Assembly (NCBI GenBank): GCA_002401365.1 | Contig: NVSW01000067.1 | Location: 1-13,349, forward strand | Direction: 5' to 3' | Length of the DNA stretch: 13,349 bases | Source: Piscirickettsiaceae bacterium | Lineage (GTDB): Bacteria > Pseudomonadota > Gammaproteobacteria > Methylococcales > Cycloclasticaceae | Part shown: piece by piece, positions 7,482-13,349 of the stretch | Layout: each line of letters starts with the position of its first letter | Position numbering within the stretch: the stretch's first letter is position 1 | The notes under the pieces: model-generated | The model's database searches: none | The model's input: only the letters and a program-made list of their open reading frames with translations | What the model was told of the DNA's origin: nothing | Position numbers and translations under genes: made by a program

Positions 7482-9819
7482 TAACCTACAATTACGTGGC
7501 AAATTACTTGTTCTAGGAGTATTGCCCGCCGCAATTTTAGCCATTGTTCTAGCGCTTTATTTTACCAACTCTCGCTTGAATGAAGTAGAACAGCTGTTTG
7601 AAGAAAAAGAAAAAAACCTTGCCTTTGCGCTTGCAAAATCCAGCGTATATGGTGTTTTTTCTGGTGATAAAAAACTACTAGAAAATATCATAAAGTCTGT
7701 GATCGTTGAATCTGAGATACTGTCCATTAGTATTAGTGATCAGAATAATAACCAATTAGTACACATCTCAAAAAACAAAAATAACCAAGCTCACTCTAAT
7801 AACGACACAATTACCATTTCCCAAGCCATTGAGATGGAGCCTGCTGATAACTCCGATGAAATGGGTAGTTTATTCTTTCAAAATTCAACTATTAAGAATG
7901 TTATTGGCCGTGTGACCATACAATCAAGCACGTCCGCTATAAAACAGCGCCAAAATAAAATACTGCTTAACAGTTTATATATCACTTTTTTTTCATTGTT
8001 GGTGATTGCTTTTATTGCTTATAACATTGGTAAAATGATTGAACGCCCTATTTTACGTCTATCAAAAGATGTCATGAAAATAAAAAGTGGCGAATACCAA
8101 TTACCCCCTCTTAATATAAACAGTAAGGATGAAATAGCATCTCTCTCGATCGGTATTCGCGACATGGCTCACGAACTTGAAACCAATCACTTACAGCAAC
8201 AAAAAAAAATACGCGAAGCCACTCAGGAGCTGAAGGCTCAAAACCAACGGTTAAATACCGCTCAAAATAAAATCCTCAAAACTGTTGAAGCAAAGTCGCG
8301 ATTCATTTCACACATAAGTCATGAAATTAGAACGCCTCTAAATGGCATTATTGGATTCCTAGACCTAATTCAACAAACAAAACTGACGGATGAACAGCAA
8401 AAACTTATCGCTGCATCCATTATTTCTTCAAAAAACTTACACCAAATTATTAATGAAGTATTAGATTTAGCTCAACTTGAAGCCGGTAAAGTTAAATTAA
8501 ATAAAAAGAACTTCCACCTTAAAAAGACCATAGAAGACGTGCTTTCTACTCTTTCATTTCAAGCTAAAGAAAGTAACGTGACCATTCACTTCCTTTTAGA
8601 TGATTTACTACCAACCTACATTCATCAAGACCCCATTAAGTTTGGCCAAATATTATTAAATCTAGTCAATAACGCTATAAAGTTCAGCCCCAACTCTACT
8701 GTTACTCTTAAGGTAACCCTGCTCGATGAAGCTCCAAACCAACTAGATTGTTATATTATCGACCAAGGAATTGGTATAAGTGAAAAGAACCTAACTGAAC
8801 TTTTTAATGATTTTACTCAATTTAGTAATACTGCAACTAATACTGGTTCAGGACTTGGCTTATCTATTACAAAAAGTATTGTTAAGGCTGTTAATGGCAC
8901 ACTGAGTGTTAAGAGTATTCTGGGCAAGGGATCCACATTCCGGTTTAGCTTTCCTTATACCCCAGTGGTAGATAGCTATTCAAACATTAGTAACGATTCA
9001 AGCGTCAAATCTGTAGCATGCGACTTGTCGGGCATCCATATTTTGATAGCCGATGATAATGATATTAATAGCGAACTACTCACGCATATACTAAAAAAAC
9101 ATAATGCATCTATATCGTGTACAAAAGATGGCCAACAGACTATTGAGTCTACTCAACAAATCAAATATGACTTATTATTACTAGACCTCAGAATGCCTTT
9201 CAAAATGGGGCATGAAGTGCTTCATGAAATTCGTTCCAATAAACAACACTTGAACTTCTCAACGCCTGCTATCGCCATAACTGCCCATGTAACATCCGGC
9301 ATTGAAAGAGCGAATCACATCAATAATTTTGATGGTTATTTAGTAAAACCCATTGATCAAATTGAATTACTTAACCTTATTCAACAGTTACTTGATAACC
9401 CAAATAGTTCAGCAGAATCTTTTTTTACCCCGAACAAAAATTCCAACATTAAACAACAACCCCTAGCATTATTTGATTACCAGGCAGCGCTACTAAGCAT
9501 GGGACAGGATACTCATTTAGTCGGAATGATGGTTGATAGGTTTATCTCAGAACTGCCCCAACAAATTCAACAACTAAAAGATGAATTAACAAACGAGAAC
9601 AAGGATAAAGCTGCTGATATCGTGCACCAAATTCATGGTTCAGCCGCCTATTGTGGAACAACATGGTTAAAACACAGCGCTAAAATACTGGAAGATGACT
9701 TACGCAGCCATTCCTTGGAAAAGGATAGTCATGTAATTGATGATTTCTTACAGCAGGCACATCAACTGATATTTGAAAAAGACAAGATTCTTATATTGAT
9801 AAAAGAAAGCCCCATTTAA
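7468..9819 (+). CDS. BarA/GacS-like hybrid sensor histidine kinase
   Basis: A 783-residue inner-membrane phosphorelay kinase. TM1 is at about 12-32, a periplasmic domain at about 33-165, TM2 at about 168-187, HAMP at about 188-240 (ERPILRLSKDV) and a coiled coil to about 275. HisKA carries H285 in SHEIRTPLNG. The HATPase has an N-box at 398-405 (N402), DQGIGIS at 432-438 and GSGLGLS at 460-466. The receiver spans about 524-640 with D529/D530, phospho-acceptor D573, T605 and K627. The C-terminal Hpt has H723 in VHQIHGSAAYCG, close to the BarA Hpt motif. It is shorter than BarA/GacS (about 918 aa): HATPase and REC are joined by only about 25 residues. It should autophosphorylate and relay H-D-H to a separate response regulator, which is not in this window. 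It begins inside the binding-protein gene, implying translational coupling. Whether it is the orthologous BarA or a specialised paralog is open. Confidence 0.9.
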   Translation: MNYLNNLQLRGKLLVLGVLPAAILAIVLALYFTNSRLNEVEQLFEEKEKNLAFALAKSSVYGVFSGDKKLLENIIKSVIVESEILSISISDQNNNQLVHISKNKNNQAHSNNDTITISQAIEMEPADNSDEMGSLFFQNSTIKNVIGRVTIQSSTSAIKQRQNKILLNSLYITFFSLLVIAFIAYNIGKMIERPILRLSKDVMKIKSGEYQLPPLNINSKDEIASLSIGIRDMAHELETNHLQQQKKIREATQELKAQNQRLNTAQNKILKTVEAKSRFISHISHEIRTPLNGIIGFLDLIQQTKLTDEQQKLIAASIISSKNLHQIINEVLDLAQLEAGKVKLNKKNFHLKKTIEDVLSTLSFQAKESNVTIHFLLDDLLPTYIHQDPIKFGQILLNLVNNAIKFSPNSTVTLKVTLLDEAPNQLDCYIIDQGIGISEKNLTELFNDFTQFSNTATNTGSGLGLSITKSIVKAVNGTLSVKSILGKGSTFRFSFPYTPVVDSYSNISNDSSVKSVACDLSGIHILIADDNDINSELLTHILKKHNASISCTKDGQQTIESTQQIKYDLLLLDLRMPFKMGHEVLHEIRSNKQHLNFSTPAIAITAHVTSGIERANHINNFDGYLVKPIDQIELLNLIQQLLDNPNSSAESFFTPNKNSNIKQQPLALFDYQAALLSMGQDTHLVGMMVDRFISELPQQIQQLKDELTNENKDKAADIVHQIHGSAAYCGTTWLKHSAKILEDDLRSHSLEKDSHVIDDFLQQAHQLIFEKDKILILIKESPI

Positions 9820-9827
9820 GGGGCTTT
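9806..9827. terminator. intrinsic hairpin between convergent genes
   Basis: A perfect 8-bp stem, aaagcccc (9806-9813) with ggggcttt (9820-9827), closes a 6-nt loop atttaa that contains the kinase stop codon. Read on the minus strand the stem runs straight into tttcttttat, a good U-tract, so it should terminate the convergent membrane-protein gene. On the plus strand the following bases are not U-rich, so termination of the receptor–kinase operon here is less certain. Confidence 0.75.
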
Positions 9828-9840
9828 AGTGAATCACTAA
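9826..9840. repeat. perfect 7-bp inverted repeat next to terminator
   Basis: The palindrome ttagtga-a-tcactaa (9826-9832 and 9834-9840) overlaps the terminator stem by two bases and lies 12 bp past the stop of the convergent membrane-protein gene. With a one-base spacer it cannot form a stable full-length hairpin, so it is either a protein-binding dyad or an accessory to termination. Confidence 0.4.
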
Positions 9841-9852
9841 ACGGATTTTATA

Positions 9853-10302
9853 TTATGGCCACCAATGTTTTAAATGTGATAAATCCGTAGCCCAACCTAC
9901 ATAAGACGTTACTAAACCAAAAAACATATAGAATAAAATTTCGACTGTATTTAAGTTCAGCAGCGTCGTTGCAGGTGTCATTTCAGACAAACCGTAGGCC
10001 GCAAGAATTATGCACAATGGCCCCACAATTTGATTTGAAAGTCTGGCGTATGAACTATCAAAAAACAACACCGCCGCCAGCAAGAACATTCCCGAAATGA
10101 TATGCCCTGTATTCTGTATCGCTGTTAGACTAAAAATTAGAAAATGCTCACCAGCATAAGGAGCACCAATAACCCCTAACGCAATTAAAGCAAAACCAGC
10201 ATATTTTGCGTATTCAATATTAACCCTATGATGATTCTCCCAAAAATGATGCACACCTTCTTCTAAATGGACATGAGTATGACGTTCGACAGTATTACCC
10301 AT
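9853..10302 (-). CDS. unknown small membrane protein with His-rich N terminus
   Basis: I do not recognise this 149-residue protein. The N-terminal 25 residues hold seven histidines (8, 10, 12, 18, 19, 24, 25) in an otherwise charged, soluble segment. Four hydrophobic segments follow, at about 33-50, 65-81, 91-108 and 119-137, so it is probably an inner-membrane protein with four helices. H53 and H67 flank or enter the second segment, and the chain ends HLKHWWP. A perfect AGGAGGT sits six bases before the ATG, the strongest ribosome site in the window, which supports the start and suggests good expression. It is convergent with the kinase gene and 126 bp downstream of the flavin oxidoreductase on the same strand. 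The histidines suggest metal or haem binding, but this is inference only; no transporter or cytochrome signature was found. Confidence 0.8.
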   Translation of the reverse strand: MGNTVERHTHVHLEEGVHHFWENHHRVNIEYAKYAGFALIALGVIGAPYAGEHFLIFSLTAIQNTGHIISGMFLLAAVLFFDSSYARLSNQIVGPLCIILAAYGLSEMTPATTLLNLNTVEILFYMFFGLVTSYVGWATDLSHLKHWWP

Positions 10303-10307
10303 TTGAC

Positions 10308-10314
10308 ACCTCCT
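10308..10314 (-). promoter_or_regulatory. strong Shine-Dalgarno for the 149-aa membrane protein
   Basis: The minus strand reads aggaggt, then gtcaa, then ATG. This consensus site stands out because most other genes here have weak or no Shine-Dalgarno sequence, and it fixes the start at 10302. Confidence 0.85.
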
Positions 10315-10357
10315 AGCTAAGTTAATGTACTGAATTAGGCAGGGCTAAATAAAGAAA

Positions 10358-10380
10358 GTTCAATTTATCAATAAATGAAC
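10358..10380 (-). terminator. possible AT-rich terminator after the flavin oxidoreductase
   Basis: Read on the minus strand, gttca-ttta pairs with taaa-tgaac (one bulged base, four-base loop), followed by tttctttattta. The nine pairs include only a few G-C pairs, so the hairpin is weak. Its place, 49 bases past the oxidoreductase stop and before the membrane-protein gene, suits a terminator that separates the two. Confidence 0.35.
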
Positions 10381-10428
10381 TATTTAAAGAGTCATTTTAC
10401 TAATGCAGCCAATCTTACTTAATAACCA

Positions 10429-11568
10429 CTAACGACTCGCCTTGCTCATCACCGCACGCTTGTCTAGCCACCAGCCTAGACGAGCTGGCCAGTTTTCAAA
10501 ATGCTCATCAACATTGAAGTATGCCGCCGCATGTCTAGGCCAATAGGGGTTATTAAGTGCTTCTCTACCTATTGTGATAAGGTCTGCTTGCCCAGCTTGC
10601 AATATAGCTTCAGCCTGTTTCGGTTTCGTTATTAAGCCAACAGCCGACGTAGCTACCTTAGCTTTTTCCCTGACCCCAGCCGCTAGAAAAACTTGATAAC
10701 CCGGTGTTCTAGGAATCGCAAATTTCCCTTGCATTCCAATAACGCCACCGCTCGAACAATCGATCAAGTCAACCCCCAGTCCGTTGATTTTTTTTGCCAA
10801 CTTAACTGAATCATCTAATGACCAACCTACACCAACTCCTTCAATAACAGACATTCTAAAAAAAAGCGGTTTACTCCGTGGCCAGTTAGCTCTCACTGCC
10901 TCTACAATTTCGCAAGCCAATCTAGTCCGCCCATTGTCACCACCATATTCATCTGTGCGTGTATTTGTTAGTGGTGATAGGAATTCACTAATTAGATAAC
11001 CGTGAGCGCCATGTATTTCAATCACATCGAAGCCGGCCAAATTTGCTCTAGCCGCCGCTGCACCCCAGGCATCCACGACTATTTGTATGTCACGTTTAGT
11101 TAATGCTATTGGTGAAGGCCAGCCATTTGCCAAAGGTTTATCGGTGGGACCACAAGTCTGCCAAGGCTTAATACCTATGGAGGCATCTGACTCGTCTAAA
11201 AAACCATTACCTTCCCATGGTGGACGAGTAGAGGCTTTTATACCCGCATGGGCCAACTGCACCCCAATTTTTGACCCTTGCTGGTGAACAAAATCTACCA
11301 CACGTTTAATAGGTTCCACTTGATCATCTGCCCACAAGCCCAAGTCACCCGCACTAATACGGCCACGAGCTTCCACTGCCGTTGCTTCAGTCATAATTAG
11401 CCCAGCACCACCTAGAGCAAACTGACCATAATGTACCAAATGAGTATCGTGCGCATTACCATCCAGTTTAGCTTGATAGGTACACATCGGCGAAATCATT
11501 ATACGGTTTGAAAGTTCAAGATCACGCACCTTAAACGGTGTGAAAAGTAATATATTTTGAGATGACAT
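10429..11568 (-). CDS. Old Yellow Enzyme family NAD(P)H:flavin oxidoreductase (YqjM/NamA class)
   Basis: A 379-residue cytoplasmic FMN enzyme with a TIM-barrel fold, expected to reduce activated C=C bonds (enones, enals or similar) using NADPH or NADH. The thermophilic-like/YqjM class is shown by C29 and Y31 in MISPMCTYQ, equivalent to the redox-tuning Cys of YqjM. H186 and H189 in EIHGAHGYLISEFLSP are the substrate-binding histidines, Q104 in VQLAHAG contacts FMN, and SPLTNTRTDEYGG and the C-terminal GLIT...TIGREALNNPYWP bind flavin and its phosphate. The ATG at 11568 is chosen because the family N terminus begins there; a TTG at 11613 would add 15 unrelated residues and overlap an operator-like dyad. 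No strong ribosome site is visible. It is divergent from an acyl-CoA dehydrogenase, so a linked catabolic role is plausible. The physiological substrate is unknown. Confidence 0.92.
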   Translation of the reverse strand: MSSQNILLFTPFKVRDLELSNRIMISPMCTYQAKLDGNAHDTHLVHYGQFALGGAGLIMTEATAVEARGRISAGDLGLWADDQVEPIKRVVDFVHQQGSKIGVQLAHAGIKASTRPPWEGNGFLDESDASIGIKPWQTCGPTDKPLANGWPSPIALTKRDIQIVVDAWGAAAARANLAGFDVIEIHGAHGYLISEFLSPLTNTRTDEYGGDNGRTRLACEIVEAVRANWPRSKPLFFRMSVIEGVGVGWSLDDSVKLAKKINGLGVDLIDCSSGGVIGMQGKFAIPRTPGYQVFLAAGVREKAKVATSAVGLITKPKQAEAILQAGQADLITIGREALNNPYWPRHAAAYFNVDEHFENWPARLGWWLDKRAVMSKASR

Positions 11569-11611
11569 AAGGCTATTTTTATAAATCAAACAACTGGCCT
11601 TACAACATAAC

Positions 11612-11635
11612 AACTGTTAGAATTTTCTACAAGTT
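11612..11635. promoter_or_regulatory. operator-like dyad
   Basis: The 24-bp element reads AACT-gt-TAGAA-tt-TTCTA-ca-AGTT. The 4-bp outer arms and 5-bp inner arms are perfect inverted repeats around a TT centre, with only three 2-bp spacers unmatched. Size, symmetry and position in a divergent promoter region suit a dimeric repressor such as a TetR- or MarR-type regulator. No such regulator gene is in the window. Confidence 0.5.
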
Positions 11636-11690
11636 TTATATAGTATGATTTTTACACCGTTTTACAAAACATAAGTAACCTCCTATTCTC

Positions 11691-11720
11691 TCAACAAACA
11701 CTCAACAAACACTCAACGAA
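11691..11720 (+). repeat. 11-bp tandem repeat abutting the acyl-CoA dehydrogenase start
   Basis: The unit tcaacaaacac occurs at 11691-11701 and 11702-11712, followed by a partial copy tcaacgaa. It occupies the place where a Shine-Dalgarno should be, leaving an A/C-rich, apparently unstructured leader directly before the ATG. Confidence 0.7.
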
Positions 11721-12887
11721 ATGAATTTCTCATACACTGAAGAACAACAAGCCATACGCGAATCAATTGTTAAATTATGCACCCCCTTCGATGATAACTA
11801 TTGGCTGGAACGTGACAAAAATGGCGGCTTTCCAGAGGACTTTTATGGCGCAATGGCGCAGGGTGGCTGGATGGGTATTTGTATTCCAGAAACATATGGC
11901 GGCTCAGGACTAGGCATTACTGAAGCAGCTATTATGGCCAGCACCATTGCTGAATCTGGCGCGGGGATGTCAGGCGCTTCAGCTGTTCATATTAATATTT
12001 TTGGCCTGAACCCTGTTGTTGTTTATGGAACTGAAGAACAAAAGCAGCGCATGTTACGCCCCATGGCGGAAGGCAAAGAAAAGGCCTGCTTTGCTGTAAC
12101 CGAGCCCAACACTGGGCTCAATACTACTCAACTCAAGACCTTGGCTATCCGCAAAGGTGACAAGTATATTGTCAATGGCCAAAAAGTGTGGATTTCCACT
12201 GCACAGGTCGCCGATAAAATACTGTTATTAGCTCGCACAACCCCACTAGACGAGGTTAAAAAACCAACGCATGGGCTTAGCCTTTTTTACACCGATTTGG
12301 ACCGCAGCAAGATTGATGTTAAAGAAATAGACAAGATGGGCAGGAAAGCAGTCGATTCAAATGAATTATTTATTGATGGCTTAGAGATACCCGTTGAAGA
12401 CCGAATCGGCGAAGAAGGCAGAGGGTTTGAATATATCCTTCACGGCATGAATCCCGAACGTATTCTTATTGCTGGCGAAGCGGTTGGTTTAGGCCGAGTA
12501 GCACTGGAGAAAGCCAAAAACTACGCTAAAGAACGTATCGTTTTTAATCGCCCTATTGCCCAAAATCAGGGCATCCAACACCCACTTGCCATCTGCTGGG
12601 CTGAACTTGAAGCTGCTTGGTTGATGGTAATGTCAGCCGCCTCTCAATACGATAACAATCAAGCCTGCGGCGCAGCCGCTAATGCTGCCAAATACCTTGC
12701 CGGCGAAGCTGGCTTCCATGCTTGCGAAACCGCTGTTATGACCCACGGTGGATTTGGCTATGCAAAAGAGTATCATGTTGAACGTTACCTACGCGAATCA
12801 CTGATCCCACGTATTGCGCCTGTAAGCCCACAGTTAGCATTATGTTATATCGCAGAAAAAGTACTGGGCTTACCTAAATCTTATTAG
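11721..12887 (+). CDS. acyl-CoA dehydrogenase family protein
   Basis: A 388-residue flavoprotein expected to oxidise an acyl-CoA to the 2,3-enoyl-CoA with FAD, passing electrons to ETF. It has the helical N domain (residues 1-122), the beta domain with FAVTEPNTGLNTTQ (124-137) and WIST (157-160), which hold FAD and substrate, and the C-terminal helical domain with the FAD-dimer motif RIVFNRPIAQNQGIQ and HGGFGYAKE. At the usual medium/short-chain catalytic site (EGT) the protein reads RIAPVS, so the Glu is absent. E246 in MNPERILIAG aligns with the alternative catalytic Glu of isovaleryl-CoA dehydrogenase (LERLVLAG), so activity is probably kept. The end VLGLPKSY recalls a known acyl-CoA dehydrogenase subgroup. 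It lies 46 bp upstream of an AhpD-like gene and is divergent from an Old Yellow Enzyme. Chain-length specificity is not readable. Confidence 0.92.
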   Translation: MNFSYTEEQQAIRESIVKLCTPFDDNYWLERDKNGGFPEDFYGAMAQGGWMGICIPETYGGSGLGITEAAIMASTIAESGAGMSGASAVHINIFGLNPVVVYGTEEQKQRMLRPMAEGKEKACFAVTEPNTGLNTTQLKTLAIRKGDKYIVNGQKVWISTAQVADKILLLARTTPLDEVKKPTHGLSLFYTDLDRSKIDVKEIDKMGRKAVDSNELFIDGLEIPVEDRIGEEGRGFEYILHGMNPERILIAGEAVGLGRVALEKAKNYAKERIVFNRPIAQNQGIQHPLAICWAELEAAWLMVMSAASQYDNNQACGAAANAAKYLAGEAGFHACETAVMTHGGFGYAKEYHVERYLRESLIPRIAPVSPQLALCYIAEKVLGLPKSY

Positions 12888-12923
12888 AGAATTCATCAAG
12901 CACCTTTAATAAAACGAATCTTT

Positions 12924-12928
12924 AGGAG
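12924..12928 (+). promoter_or_regulatory. Shine-Dalgarno for the AhpD-like gene
   Basis: AGGAG followed by five T residues and ATG at 12934 gives a good ribosome site and fixes the start of the truncated last gene. Confidence 0.75.
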
Positions 12929-12933
12929 TTTTT

Positions 12934-13349
12934 ATGTCACGAATGAAACCACTATCCATTGAAGACTGCCAAGATGCTGATTTAAAAAAAGAATTCCAGC
13001 ACTTTATGAACACGCTAGGCTTTGTACCTAATAGCTTATTAACCATGCAACGTGTTCCGGCCATTGCCAAATCTGTTATCCAAATGAATAAGGCGGTTTT
13101 TGCCCCAAAAGGACACGTTGACCTTGGCTTTAAACGGCTTATTGCGCATATCGCGAGTCAAGCTGTTGGCTGCCAATATTGCAAAGCGCATACCTCGGTT
13201 AGTGCCACCCGCTTCGGCATTAGTGAAGAGAAGCTGAGAGACGTTTACAACTACAGCAAAAGCCCTCTTTATAGCGATAAGGAATGCATTGCTCTAGACT
13301 ACGCATTAGCTGCTGCCTCTGTACCTAACGATGTGACTGATGAAATGTA
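12934..13349 (+). CDS. AhpD-like / carboxymuconolactone decarboxylase family protein (partial, 3' end off window)
   Basis: An open frame with no stop runs from ATG at 12934 to the window end, giving 138 complete codons. The protein begins MSRMKPLSIEDCQDADL. It contains the AhpD-type motif GCQYCKAHT, with C80, C83 and H86 in the CxxCxxH arrangement that serves as a thiol redox centre in alkylhydroperoxidase-like proteins. Upstream helices (GFVPNSLLTMQRVPAIAKSVIQMNKAVF) and downstream ISEEKLRDVYNYSKSPLYSDKECIALDYA follow the family pattern. It starts 46 bp after the acyl-CoA dehydrogenase on the same strand and is probably cotranscribed. True carboxymuconolactone decarboxylases lack this Cys pair, so a peroxidase or thiol-disulfide role is more likely than a decarboxylase, but the substrate is unknown. 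The C-terminal part is not visible. Confidence 0.85.
   Translation, partial: MSRMKPLSIEDCQDADLKKEFQHFMNTLGFVPNSLLTMQRVPAIAKSVIQMNKAVFAPKGHVDLGFKRLIAHIASQAVGCQYCKAHTSVSATRFGISEEKLRDVYNYSKSPLYSDKECIALDYALAAASVPNDVTDEM

Larger units (their letters stand above)
11569..11720. promoter_or_regulatory. divergent promoter region, flavin oxidoreductase / acyl-CoA dehydrogenase
   Basis: This 152-bp AT-rich spacer must contain promoters for both flanking genes. Runs such as tatagtatgat around 11639-11649 could supply -10 elements on either strand, but no convincing -35/-10 pair could be fixed. It also holds the dyad and the tandem repeat listed separately. Confidence 0.4.

Noticed and set aside
11569..11613. 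TTG start extending the flavin oxidoreductase by 15 residues
   Set aside because: The extra residues (LCCKASCLIYKNSL) do not resemble the family N terminus, which begins at ATG 11568, and the TTG lies inside the operator-like dyad.
1..13349. CRISPR array, mobile element, tRNA or phage genes
   Set aside because: No spaced repeat series, transposase or integrase frame, cloverleaf or phage structural gene was seen; the only short tandem repeat is the 11-bp one at 11691.

Overview
The window reads as chromosomal DNA of an AT-leaning (roughly 40% GC by eye) gammaproteobacterium. The basis is an rlmD–cysM pair next to a BarA/GacS-type hybrid kinase, an arrangement familiar from gammaproteobacteria, together with TonB-dependent outer-membrane receptors. 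A marine genus such as Cycloclasticus or Methylophaga would fit, but this is a guess. No tRNA, rRNA, CRISPR array, insertion sequence or prophage gene was seen. No gene-free stretch reaches 300 bases; the longest is about 150.

Layout. Positions 78-2393 (minus strand) hold two housekeeping genes: rlmD, a 23S rRNA uracil-C5 methyltransferase with an Fe-S cluster, and cysM, cysteine synthase B. Divergent from them, 2488-9819 (plus strand) is a tight four-gene operon. It encodes two tandem paralogous TonB-dependent receptors, then a secreted periplasmic substrate-binding protein of the ABC_sub_bind type, then a BarA-like hybrid histidine kinase (TM-periplasmic-TM-HAMP-HisKA-HATPase-REC-Hpt). The last three genes are joined by 11- and 14-nt overlaps. 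No ABC permease or ATPase is present. The simplest reading is that the receptors bring a ligand across the outer membrane, the binding protein captures it, and the kinase reports its presence. The ligand cannot be read from the sequence. The operon ends in a hairpin shared with a convergent gene.

Positions 9853-10302 (minus) encode a 149-residue, probably four-helix membrane protein of unknown function with a histidine-rich N terminus and a perfect Shine-Dalgarno sequence. Next, 10429-11568 (minus) encodes an Old Yellow Enzyme of the YqjM/NamA class. Divergent from it, 11721-12887 (plus) is an acyl-CoA dehydrogenase whose usual C-terminal catalytic Glu is missing and probably replaced by one at residue 246. 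It is followed by a truncated AhpD/carboxymuconolactone-decarboxylase-like gene that runs off the window. The OYE/acyl-CoA dehydrogenase divergent region carries an operator-like dyad, which hints that these redox and catabolic genes are co-regulated.

The most interesting part is the receptor–receptor–binding protein–BarA-like kinase operon, which looks like a coupled uptake and sensing system located where a BarA/GacS global regulator often sits.
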